From: Spartobacteria bacterium
GTDB lineage: Bacteria > Verrucomicrobiota > Verrucomicrobiia > Chthoniobacterales > UBA10450
Direction of reading: 5' to 3'
NCBI GenBank assembly: GCA_021325495.1
Contig: JAJPGZ010000007.1
Location: 62,001 to 126,000 of the forward strand
Length of the DNA stretch: 64,000 nt
The translations under genes and the position numbers were made by a program. The notes below the pieces were generated by a model, which was not told the origin of the DNA, made no database searches, and saw only the letters and a list, made by a program, of their open reading frames with translations. Of the stretch, positions 55,271 through 63,500 are shown piece after piece; within the stretch, counting starts at the first letter, position 1, and each line of letters begins with the position of its first letter.

Positions 55271-56194
55271 ATGGCCGCGCGCAGTCGATTGTCGATCTTG
55301 CTCGCATTCGCGGCGTTGTACGTGATCTGGGGTTCGACCTACCTCGGAATTCTTTTTGCGATCCAAACCATTCCCCCGTTTCTCATGGCCGGCACGCGAT
55401 TTTTCCTCGCCGGCGTGATCATGTACGCGGCCGCGCGTTTGCATGGCGCACCCGGCCCCGCAAGATCGACATGGAAAAGCGCGGGCATCATCGGAGCGCT
55501 TTTGCTCTTGTGCGGCAACGGCGGCGTCACCATTTCGGAACGATGGGTGCCGACCGGTCTGGCCGCGTTAATTGTCGCGACGGTGCCGATCGACATCGCG
55601 TTGCTCGGCTGGTTGAGCGGCAGTGCGCCGCGGCCGACGCGTTGGGTCTGGCTCGGCTTGTTAGGCGGATTTATCGGCGTGGGCTTTTTGATCGGACCGG
55701 CGTTAACGAATCGCGCGCCGTCGCATCATCTCGCGCTCGGCATGTCGATCTTGCTCGTCGGCTCTTTCATGTGGTCGATCGGTTCGCTCTATTCGCGCAA
55801 AGTAGAACACGCGCCTTCACTCGTTCTCGCCGCCGGCCAGCAAATGATCTGCGGAGGCGCGTTGCTTATTCTCAGCGGGCTGTTGTTAGGCGAACATCGC
55901 GGTTTCCAAATCAATCACGTGAGCCTCCAATCGCTGCTCGCGTTTGTTTATCTCGTCTTCATCGGCGCGATTGTCGGATACACCGCGTATTTTTATCTCT
56001 TGCGCCATGTCGATCCGGCAAAAGTTGCGACGTATGCCTACGTCAATCCGGTCGTCGCCATTTTGCTAGGCACTTTGTTTGCCGGTGAGCGCTTGAACGC
56101 GCGCACGGTTATTGGCGCGGCCTTGATCATTGGTTCGGTTGCGATCGTGATCGCGGCGCAACAATTCAAACCGTCGATCGAAGAAGCGCGCTAA
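55271..56194 (+). CDS. EamA/DMT-family transporter
   Basis: 307 residues from ATG 55271, one base after the DUF2723 stop. Ten hydrophobic helices in two EamA repeats: LLAFAALYVIWGSTYLGILFAIQTIPPFLMAGTRFFLAGVIM (repeat 1) and LLVGSFMWSIGSLYSRKV...IGAIVGYTAYFYLLRHVDPAKVATYAYVNPVVAILLGTLFAGERL (repeat 2). Exporter of metabolites or amino acids by family. Three 10-mer copies lie inside. The stop TAA is the first codon of the 35-bp composite repeat, as in the hybrid kinase at 9686. Confidence 0.88.
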   Translation: MAARSRLSILLAFAALYVIWGSTYLGILFAIQTIPPFLMAGTRFFLAGVIMYAAARLHGAPGPARSTWKSAGIIGALLLLCGNGGVTISERWVPTGLAALIVATVPIDIALLGWLSGSAPRPTRWVWLGLLGGFIGVGFLIGPALTNRAPSHHLALGMSILLVGSFMWSIGSLYSRKVEHAPSLVLAAGQQMICGGALLILSGLLLGEHRGFQINHVSLQSLLAFVYLVFIGAIVGYTAYFYLLRHVDPAKVATYAYVNPVVAILLGTLFAGERLNARTVIGAALIIGSVAIVIAAQQFKPSIEEAR

Positions 56195-56226
56195 GATCGA
56201 TCCGCCTCAGGCGGACAAGATCGACA
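56192..56226 (+). repeat. 35-bp composite repeat, copy 2 (at the EamA stop codon)
   Basis: TAAGATCGATCCGCCTC, AGGCGGA, CAAGATCGACA; two substitutions relative to 9686-9720. A further AAGATCGACA follows at 56233 (16-bp period). Both copies start with the stop codon of a gene on the plus strand. Confidence 0.8.
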
Positions 56227-56269
56227 TCTTGCAAGATCGACAATTGCTTCGATAATTGCAGTCGCTTCC

Positions 56270-56342
56270 GGGGGTATAGCTCAGTTGGTAGAGCGTCTCG
56301 TTCGCAATGAGAAGGTCAGGGGTTCGAATCCCCTTACCTCCA
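56270..56342 (+). tRNA. tRNA-Ala(CGC)
   Basis: 73 bases. Acceptor GGGGGTA/TACCTCC with the G3-T70 pair that marks alanine tRNAs. The anticodon stem TCTCG/TGAGA holds loop TTCGCAA with anticodon CGC. The T arm is AGGGG/CCCCT. CCA is not encoded after the discriminator A. It is followed by a hairpin and a copy of its own 3' end. Confidence 0.95.
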
Positions 56343-56414
56343 AAGCGAAGCGTGGAGGTAATCCTTCAAGAGGAAACCAATTCGGATGGGCGGGAGCCAA
56401 TCCCCTTACCTCCA
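56334..56414 (+). repeat. tRNA 3'-end hairpin and duplicated tRNA 3' segment
   Basis: TTACCTCCA (56334-56342, the tRNA end) pairs perfectly with TGGAGGTAA (56353-56361). AATCCCCTTACCTCCA, the last 16 bases of the tRNA (56327-56342), recurs at 56399-56414. A repeat of a tRNA 3' end normally marks an integrated element, but only 56 bp lie between and no integrase is present. Confidence 0.75.
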
Positions 56415-56421
56415 GAAACAA

Positions 56422-57009
56422 CTATTGCGCGGGACGATTCGACGGCGCGGCTTGAACTTTTTCCTTCACCGCCGCTTTAAAATCGTCCGATGTTAAGTCT
56501 GTCACGCGGGGGGACGGACCGCTCGATTCGCGGCCGAGTCGCGTGAGATCGCGCACCGGTTCGTCGTTGTTATCGGTCACGATGTCGCGGCCGGCTTGGT
56601 TGCGACGGACGTGGAAACGTCCATGCATAATGCCGACGAGCGGAACGAACTGGCTGCCATTGTGCTCAACAAAAACAATCTCGCGATCACCGGCTTGGAA
56701 GCGTGGCGCATCACTTACTTCGATGGTGTCTTCGCCAACAGTTCCGCCAAGCATGCGAATGGTGTAGCTCTGACCGGCGTTGCCTTTGACCGACTCTTCC
56801 ACTTTAAATGTGACGTAAGTAACGATGGAACGCTCGGCGCCCTCACCGATCCATTGTGATTTGATGTCAGTCACGGTGCCTTGGAAGATGAACTCCGCTT
56901 GATCGACAAGTTGATCGAAGGTCGGGGGAATAACGGTGGTGGCCCGCGTGGTCGCGGCCGCGCCTAAGAGCGCTGTGAGGAGAACGAATTGCTTAATTTT
57001 CATGGTCAT
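56422..57009 (-). CDS. Secreted protein of unknown function, partner of the matrixin gene
   Basis: 195 residues. A signal peptide (KQFVLLTALLGAAATTRATT) leads to a soluble beta-rich body (TFDQLVDQAEFIFQGTVTDIKSQWIGEGAERSIVTYVTFKVEESVKGN) and an unstructured Ser/Pro end (SSGPSPRVTDLTSDDF). The QGTVTDIKSQW...IVTYVTFKVEESVKG pattern recalls proteins co-encoded with extracellular matrixins, in which a secreted cofactor or regulator is suspected. It starts 12 bases after the matrixin stop and is probably cotranscribed. No family is certain. Confidence 0.65.
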   Translation of the reverse strand: MTMKIKQFVLLTALLGAAATTRATTVIPPTFDQLVDQAEFIFQGTVTDIKSQWIGEGAERSIVTYVTFKVEESVKGNAGQSYTIRMLGGTVGEDTIEVSDAPRFQAGDREIVFVEHNGSQFVPLVGIMHGRFHVRRNQAGRDIVTDNNDEPVRDLTRLGRESSGPSPRVTDLTSDDFKAAVKEKVQAAPSNRPAQ

Positions 57010-57021
57010 GTTCAGGGGTTG

Positions 57022-58014
57022 TTAGCGTGTGATCGTGATCGTCGCCGTGCTTGGAGTTGAGACGATGTAGCCAGAACTCGAGCCCAAATTCATAATGGCG
57101 GTCCTCGAGCGTTTCGGACGTTTCAAAACTGTCAGCGTAACATTCGCGGAACTCGCGCCGGCAGGAATCGTCACTTGCCCGGCCGGATTCAACGAATACA
57201 ACGTTGCTCCCGCGCTGCCGCTCATCGAATACGAGACGGTCGTCGGCGCGTTCGGATTCACGCTCGCTAATGTGATGGTGAATATCGCGCTATTGCCCAC
57301 CGATGCTGTACCGGGCGCGACGCTCACGCTTACGCGCGGCTGATTAGGATTCGGGGTTGGGCTTGGAGACGGCGTCGGCGTCGGTTGGGCTTGTCCCACG
57401 CCATACATCGCTTGCGAGCCCCGGATGTCGTCAGCCGAAGTCGTATAGCGATTGCTAATCACCGAATTCATGATCGCGTCCACGTTTTGACCGTGCTGGT
57501 CGGGATGGTTTAGGCCGATCGCGTGGCCGACTTCGTGAATGAGCACGCGTTGAATGTCGCCGATTGCATACGTGTTCGAGCCGTAGCGCAGCGGGCCACG
57601 ATACGAATCCCAACTCATCTTGTTGTTTACATAAACGTCGGCTTCGGTCATTCGTCCGCCCGAGTACCAATAAAGAGTGATCGCGAGGGTGCCGGAACCG
57701 AATGACTGGCCGTTAGCGGTGTTAGAAAAACCGATGGAGTTAATGCCATCGCCCGAACTTAAGGGCGCGCCCGGATTGATATTTGCCGCCAGCTGCAGGG
57801 AACCCATGTTTGCATTCCACGCCAAAACGGCGGGCTGCGCGGCCACGTCCCAGGAGGTGTTGCCGTCGGTCAACGTGCGGCCGGCATTTCCCAGTCGCAG
57901 TTGGAAAGTGACGGTGCTAGCGGACCAAGTCGGCCCTTCAAGCACGTATGCCGATGCGATCGTCGCAAAAGCGAAGCTGGCCACGGCAATAAGAGTGAGG
58001 TGGAGGAACTTCAT
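57022..58014 (-). CDS. Secreted matrixin-family metalloprotease
   Basis: 330 residues from ATG 58014 (MKFLHLTLIAVASFAFATIASA signal peptide). The zinc site HEVGHAIGLNHPDQ is HExxHxxGxxH, followed by a Met-turn (DAIMNSVISN), defining a metzincin of the matrixin class. The N-terminal region (SWDVAAQPAVLAWNANM) matches a matrixin prodomain-like start. A Pro/Thr linker leads to a C-terminal beta-sandwich (VSVSVAPGTASVGNSAIFTITLASVNP) ending in TATITITR, a Calx-beta-like domain. It degrades extracellular protein; target unknown. Upstream, 237 bp up to the next gene hold a lone AAGATCGACA (58101). Confidence 0.88.
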   Translation of the reverse strand: MKFLHLTLIAVASFAFATIASAYVLEGPTWSASTVTFQLRLGNAGRTLTDGNTSWDVAAQPAVLAWNANMGSLQLAANINPGAPLSSGDGINSIGFSNTANGQSFGSGTLAITLYWYSGGRMTEADVYVNNKMSWDSYRGPLRYGSNTYAIGDIQRVLIHEVGHAIGLNHPDQHGQNVDAIMNSVISNRYTTSADDIRGSQAMYGVGQAQPTPTPSPSPTPNPNQPRVSVSVAPGTASVGNSAIFTITLASVNPNAPTTVSYSMSGSAGATLYSLNPAGQVTIPAGASSANVTLTVLKRPKRSRTAIMNLGSSSGYIVSTPSTATITITR

Positions 58015-58272
58015 ATAATTTCTATAAGCAGGCATCGTGCGCAGATTCTGAAAAACCGGCTGTGCGAGCGGATTCGCCCGCTTCGGGCCGAGTTTTGCAC
58101 AAGATCGACAATCAATCCTGTGAGCATGAGAAAAATGCGCGAGTGAGTCTGGGGTTTGTTCTGGGGTTGGTTTTGTGGGGGTGGAACTGAGTTTTGGCGC
58201 GGGACAGATGCTTTATGAACCGCGAGCTGTCAATAGAGTTGCGCCAAATTTGAAGCGGCGCGCTCACCATTC

Positions 58273-58656
58273 CTACGGCACCAGAAAAATCTTTCCCGAG
58301 TACGGATCCTTTACCTTGCTCCCGGATGGATAACCGGTCACATCAACATATTTTGAAGGATCGGACGGGCTAAAAACGTAACCCGGTTTGTTCGGGACCG
58401 GCTTCGCCGTCGGAAAGTGGACCGCAGTTTGCGCTCGTGGAGACGGCGTTGGTTCTGTCGTCGTGCGCTCCACTACGCGCGGGCCCGGACTCGGCGTCGG
58501 CGCCACCGGCATTCCGGGATTTGTCACATCCGTTGTCGGCGCAGGCCGTTCTTCGTGATGAAACACACGCACCGGCGCAGTCACGGCGCGATAAGTCGCG
58601 CGACAACCGAAAAAGCAAACCGCGCCCGCGAGCGCAAGCCGCAGCAAGAGTTTCAC
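58273..58656 (-). CDS. Small lipoprotein with KDPYSGKIFLVP C-terminus
   Basis: About 128 residues. Start GTG at 58656 gives a membrane-lipid signal (KLLLRLALAGAVCFFGC); a TTG at 58692 is also in frame. A Pro/Thr linker (RPAPTTDVTNPGMPVAPTPSPGP) leads to NKPGYVFSPSDPSKYVDVTGYPSGSKVKDPYSGKIFLVP. The last 40 residues repeat the end of the 11916-12311 protein, at about half identity. It follows the threonine aldolase gene closely. Confidence 0.65.
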   Translation of the reverse strand: MKLLLRLALAGAVCFFGCRATYRAVTAPVRVFHHEERPAPTTDVTNPGMPVAPTPSPGPRVVERTTTEPTPSPRAQTAVHFPTAKPVPNKPGYVFSPSDPSKYVDVTGYPSGSKVKDPYSGKIFLVP

Positions 58657-58692
58657 CACGAGCTGTATAACGGGAGCAAACGCGGAGCGCAA

Positions 58693-59745
58693 TTATGAAC
58701 TCGTCGGCCGCACTCTCTCGATATCGCCGAGCAGACGATCGATCTCTTCCGCGCGCGTCGCCCACGAACACATCAGCCGATACACGTCCGGCTCGATGAA
58801 TTTGTAAAAATGCCAGCCGCGTTTTTCCAGCTCAGCCGCGAATTCGTTCGTGAAACGAACGAAGACCGCGTTCGCTTCCACCGGAAAGACGATGTCGATC
58901 TTAGCGTGATCGCGCAGACGTTTCGCCAGTTGCTGCGCGAAGTCATTCGCAACGCGCGCATTCTTCCGCCAGACATCGTTGCCTAACAAACCGAGCCAGG
59001 CGGCGGCGAGGAAACGCGATTTCGATCCGAGCTGTCCGGCTTGTTTGATGCGGTAATCGAACTCGCGTGCGAGATCCTGTTCGAAAAACACCACGAGCTC
59101 GCCGGCGGGGAGTCCGTTTTTCGTTCCGCCGAAGCAGAGAACATCCACGCCCGCCCGCCACGTGATTTCCTTCGGAGCGCATTTGAGATTCGCGATCGCA
59201 TTGGCGAAGCGCGCGCCGTCCATGTGTAGATACATTTCGCGCGCCTTCGCGAATTCACTGACAGCGACAATTTCATCGCGTGAGTAAACCGTCCCCAACT
59301 CCGTCGCCTGTGTGATACTGATGACGCGCGGCTTTTGCGCGTGCAACTGCGGCTGACGCGCGACAACATCGCGCGCGCGGTCGATGTCGATCTTGCCGTT
59401 GTCGCCGTCCACCAGAAGAAGCTTCGCGCCGCCGGAAAAAAATTCCGGCGCGCCGCATTCATCGGTGTGGATGTGCGCGTGCGTGTGACAAACGACGCTG
59501 TGAAAAGATCGACATAGTTGTGCGAGCGCGAGTGCGTTCGCGGCCGTTCCGTTGAACACAAGAAAAACTTCGCAATCCGTTTCGAAGATTTCGCGGACGC
59601 GATCGCGCAATTGCGCCGTCCATTGATCATCGCCGTACGCTGCTGCAGCGGCGGTGTTGGCTTCGGCGATGGCGGCGAGCGCTTCCGGGCAAATGCCGGC
59701 GGTGTTATCGCTCGCGAATTCGTGAAACCCCCGCGAAATATCCAT
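58693..59745 (-). CDS. Low-specificity L-threonine aldolase-like protein
   Basis: 350 residues, PLP enzyme of the beta-eliminating lyase family that cleaves threonine/allo-threonine to glycine and acetaldehyde. Key points: SDNTAGICPEALAAIAEANTAAAAAYGDDQWT (substrate contact), HTHAHIHTDECGAPEFFSGGAKLL, HMDGARFANAI, and PLP lysine in LCFGGTKNGLPAGELVVFF. The ATG at 59745 falls in an AAGATCGACATG word. Its leader contains a strong hairpin plus T-run. Confidence 0.9.
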   Translation of the reverse strand: MDISRGFHEFASDNTAGICPEALAAIAEANTAAAAAYGDDQWTAQLRDRVREIFETDCEVFLVFNGTAANALALAQLCRSFHSVVCHTHAHIHTDECGAPEFFSGGAKLLLVDGDNGKIDIDRARDVVARQPQLHAQKPRVISITQATELGTVYSRDEIVAVSEFAKAREMYLHMDGARFANAIANLKCAPKEITWRAGVDVLCFGGTKNGLPAGELVVFFEQDLAREFDYRIKQAGQLGSKSRFLAAAWLGLLGNDVWRKNARVANDFAQQLAKRLRDHAKIDIVFPVEANAVFVRFTNEFAAELEKRGWHFYKFIEPDVYRLMCSWATRAEEIDRLLGDIERVRPTSS

Positions 59746-60010
59746 GTCGATCTTGTGCTAATCGACGAGTCGTTCGCGGGCAATGGCGAAACGACACAAA
59801 AAAAGAGAGGGAGATTGCCTGACGAACCTCGAGCCCTGGGCCTCTTAAGGCTCGCCAGGCAGATCACCTCTACTTGCTCCCCAATTTATTGTTGTCAGCC
59901 ACGCCGCAAAAAGCTGAGCGCTCTACGAGCATTCGACGTTTTGCGGGCGCTTCACTGACTACATCGGAAACCGGCCGCGAAGTGCGTGTGTCCCGGCGCG
60001 AATCATTTTT
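59746..60010. other. 265-bp gap between the aldolase and DUF2127 genes
   Basis: Contains the hairpin and T-run described for 59798-59870 and a 140-bp stretch (59871-60010) with no gene or known RNA family that I can recognise. Confidence 0.6.
59798..59870 (-). terminator. Long hairpin with U7 tract before ltaE-like gene
   Basis: On the minus strand GAGGTGATCTGCCTGGCGA pairs imperfectly with TCGTCAGGCAATCTCCCTC, with an inner GAGCC/GGCTC stem. Seven T follow (59804-59798). It lies 53 bases before the aldolase start and 141 bases after the DUF2127 stop. It is either the terminator of the DUF2127 gene or an attenuator/small RNA in the aldolase leader. Confidence 0.6.
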
Positions 60011-60487
60011 TTAATCGCGCGCGCTTTTTTGTCGCAGCAAATACGCGAGAAAAATCACAATGCCGATGTTCACGAGCAATATCGCGACCTTTCCGGCACT
60101 CGGTTTCGTGCATAAGCCGTAGATTTCAATCGGGATAAAGAGTCCGGTCGCGAGCAGCGTGAGCCATTCGGCCCAGCGTTGTTCCAGTGCCAGACCGATT
60201 CCTTCGACATAAAAAAGCGCGGCGTAAAAAAATCCGAGGCCGGCGAGTTGCTGCAGCTCTTTGGTGTGGATGACGCGCAGTTTTTGCAGGACCCAGGCGA
60301 CATAGCGATTGTCCGGGTCGATCCGTAACATGTCGATCCACTGCGAGAAATGATAGGGAACGTTTTTATGCATGAGTCGCACCGCGGTGATGGTGGCAAA
60401 CGTGACCACGAACGCCGTCGCAAACTTGAACAAGGCGACCGTGAGAAGACCTTTGTTGCGCGATTGACGTTTACGGGTGGCGGTCAT
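60011..60487 (-). CDS. DUF2127 family membrane protein
   Basis: 158 residues from ATG 60487. A basic N-terminus (TATRKRQSRNKGLL), then four hydrophobic helices: LFKFATAFVVTFATITAVRLM, ELQQLAGLGFFYAALFYVEGIGLAL, EWLTLLATGLFIPIEIYGLC and VAILLVNIGIVIFLAYLLRQK. The segment DPDNRYVAWVLQKLRVIHTKELQQL is typical of DUF2127. Function not known. Divergent from putA. Confidence 0.8.
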   Translation of the reverse strand: MTATRKRQSRNKGLLTVALFKFATAFVVTFATITAVRLMHKNVPYHFSQWIDMLRIDPDNRYVAWVLQKLRVIHTKELQQLAGLGFFYAALFYVEGIGLALEQRWAEWLTLLATGLFIPIEIYGLCTKPSAGKVAILLVNIGIVIFLAYLLRQKSARD

Positions 60488-60596
60488 TTGTTCGTTAGTC
60501 CCAGTTTCGGGCCCGCACCAGGAATCGCGCCTGCGAAACAATTAAGCCGTTGTTGCCTTTGCCTACCGCAAATTGACGCGTAAACTTTCCCTTCCT

Positions 60597-63500
60597 ATGA
60601 ATTCGCTTCAGTCGGAAGTGGAAAGACGCGGCGAAGAGATTTTCCGGCTTGTCGATCAACATCCGGAATCGCTCTTCAGCAAGGCCGGCTTTTATCAGCG
60701 CATGATGGCTTTCTCGATGCGCGACGAGCATTTCAAAGTGCAACTGTTCCGCTTTGTCGATGTTCTGGCGGCGCTGAATCGCGGTGGCGAGATCGTTAGG
60801 CACCTCGAGGAATATTTCGAAGACATGCGCAACGGTTACGCGCCCTTCATCCGCACCGGTGTGCAATTGGCCAAGGTCGCGCCGTTCATCAGCGGCCAAC
60901 TTCTGCGCTGGAATGTCTCCGGCATGGCGCGGCAATTCATTGCCGGAAAAGATCCGGATGATGTGATGAAGACGCTGCGCAAGCGGCGCAAGGAGGGCAT
61001 CGGGTTCACTGTCGATCTTTTGGGCGAAGCGGTGGTGAGCGAAAAAGAAGCGACCGAGTACGCGGCGCGTTGCATGGAGCTGCTCGAGCATCTCAGCGCC
61101 GAAACCCAGGGCTGGCAGGATCCGTTAGGCGAAAACGCGCAGTTGTTTCCAGTGGTAAATCTTTCCGTCAAAATCTCCGCGCTCTATTCGCAGATGAATC
61201 CGGCCGATCCCGAAGACGCCATCGCGCATCTTGCTCCGAAATTGCGTCCGATCCTGCGCCGCGCGCGCGAGCTCGGCGCGTTTGTGAATTTCGACATGGA
61301 AAGTTACGCGCACAAAAATACCACGCTCGAACTTTTCCGCCGTCTCTTTACCGAAACGGAGTTTCACGACTGGCCGCACGCCGGCATTGTCATTCAAGCT
61401 TATTTGCGCGACGCCGAGGACGACCTTCTCGATCTTATCGAATGGGGACGCAAACGCGGCACACGTTTCACCGTGCGTCTGGTCAAAGGCGCGTATTGGG
61501 ACTACGAGAAAATTAAGTCTGCGCAGAATGGTTGGGCGGTCCCGGTTTACCTCCAGAAGTCTGAAAGCGACGCCAGTTTCGAGCGCCTCACGCATGTGCT
61601 TCTTGAAAATGAATCGACCGTCACGGCCGCTTTCGGTTCGCACAATGTGCGCAGCATCGCGCACGCGCAGGCGCTGGCGGAATCGTTAGGCATTCCGCGG
61701 AGCCGGTTCGAATTCCAATTGCTCTACGGCATGGCGGGGCCGATCAAGCGCGCGCTCGTCGCCCAGGGTTATCGCGTGCGCGAATATTCGCCCGTCGGCG
61801 AACTTTTGCCCGGCATGTCCTATCTCGTTCGGCGCTTGCTCGAGAACACATCGAACGAAGGTTTTCTGCGCGCGAAATTTTCCGATAACGTTTCCGAACA
61901 ATCGTTGCTGCGCGATCCGCGCGATCTTTTTGGCGCCAACGGCGAGCGGCCGGCGACGTTCGGGAATCCAAACAACTTTGCGCAAGATCGACATGTTCAA
62001 AACGACGAGACCTTGCCGGCCGATAATTACATGAACGCGCCGTTGGCGAATTTCGTTTACCTCGACGCGCACGAAAAAATGCGCACCGCTTTGCATGAAG
62101 TTCGCCACTCGTTAGGCAAAAGATATCCGCTTGTCATCGGCGGCGAAAAAATCTGGACCGATTCCACCATCGCCTCGATCAATCCGAGCAAGCCGGACGA
62201 AATTATCGGTTTCCAATCCGAGGCGGAAATTCCGGAGGCAGAGCGCGCGGTCGGGGCGGCGAAAAAAGCATTCAACGATTGGAGCCGGACCCCATTCGAA
62301 GAACGCTGCCAGCTTCTCGAACGCGTCGCCGCCATCATGGATCGACGTCGTTATGAGCTCGCCGCGCTCGAAGTTTACGAAGTGGGCAAAGCATGGGCCG
62401 AAGCCGACGGCGACATTCGCGAGGCGATGGATTTTTGTTTGTTCTACGCGCAGGAAATGCGGCGCATCGGCCGGCCGCGATTGACCCAGCACGTTCCCGG
62501 CGAAGAAAGTTATCATCATTACTGGCCGCGCGGCATCGCGCTTGTCATCGCGCCTTGGAATTTTCCGCTCGCGATTTTGACCGGCATGGTCACGGCCGCG
62601 CTCGTCACCGGCAACACGGTCATCATGAAACCCGCGGAACAATCCGCCATCATCGCGTCGAAGTTGATGGAGATGATGGAGGAAGCGGGAATTCCGCCGG
62701 GCGTTTTGAATTTTCTTACGGGCAAGGGCTCGCTCATCGGCGCGCACCTTGTCGATCATAAAGATGTCGATCTTATCGCCTTCACCGGCTCGCGGGAAGT
62801 CGGTCTGCGCATTTGGAAAAGCGCCGGCGAAACGCGACCCGGCCAGCGCGAACTCAAGAAAGTCGTTTGCGAAATGGGCGGCAAGAACGCCGTCATTATC
62901 GATTCCGACGCCGATCTCGATGAAGCAATCGTCGACACGGTTTATTCCGCGTTCGGTTATCAGGGACAAAAATGTTCCGCCTGTTCGCGCTTGATCGTGC
63001 TCGAAGAAAATTATTCGCGCGTGGTCGATCGCTTACTTTCCGCCGCCGCGAGTTTGCGCGTGGGAAATCCGGAAGACCCGGGTATCACCGTCGGTCCGGT
63101 CATCGATGAGACGGCTTACAAGCGCATCCGCGAGTACATCGACATCGGCAGAGCGGAAGCGACCCTCGCGTATCAAAAAGGAAATGTGCCGAAGGAAGGT
63201 TACTTTGTTCCGCCGACCATCTTCACCAATGTGCGACCGAATTTCCGCATCGGTTGCGAAGAAATTTTCGGCCCCTTCCTCAGCGTCTTCAAAGCGCACG
63301 ATCTCACCGAAGCGATCGACATCGCTAACTCGACCGAGTTTGCGCTCACCGCCGGATTTTTCTCGCGCAGTCCGGCCAACATCGAGCGCGCCAAAGCGGA
63401 GATCGTCGCCGGGAACGTCTATATAAATAGAAGCTGCACCGGCGCCGTCGTCGGCCGGCATCCGTTTGGCGGATTCAAAATGAGTGGCGGTGGAACAAAA

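Larger units (their letters stand above)
8..62117. repeat. Dispersed word GCCTAAC (motif B), about 67 copies
   Basis: Usually GCCTAACGA or GCCTAACAA. Plus: 8, 1994, 5458, 6789, 10872, 16477, 16953, 18078, 18842, 19182, 21137, 21701, 25494, 28200, 30617, 33055, 34350, 34759, 36064, 38125, 39512, 39601, 42413, 43145, 44858, 46220, 46805, 47801, 48346, 50391, 51375, 52674, 53759, 53963, 58981. Minus (GTTAGGC): 2756, 6106, 8572, 9358, 13196, 14369, 17248, 18538, 19047, 27736, 31951, 32515, 35396, 37249, 39258, 40718, 43507, 47451, 48898, 49321, 49613, 50752, 53106, 53304, 54531, 55087, 55660, 55885, 60795, 61124, 61685, 62111. Nearly all lie inside genes. Confidence 0.8.

Noticed and set aside
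56270-56420. Prophage or genomic island att site at tRNA-Ala
   Set aside because: Only 56 bp lie between the repeats and no integrase is present in the window.
59755-60005. 6S RNA or SRP RNA in the aldolase-DUF2127 gap
   Set aside because: No conserved 6S closing-stem sequences or SRP GGAA/AGCAG tetraloop region could be found; only one long hairpin and a U-tract are certain.
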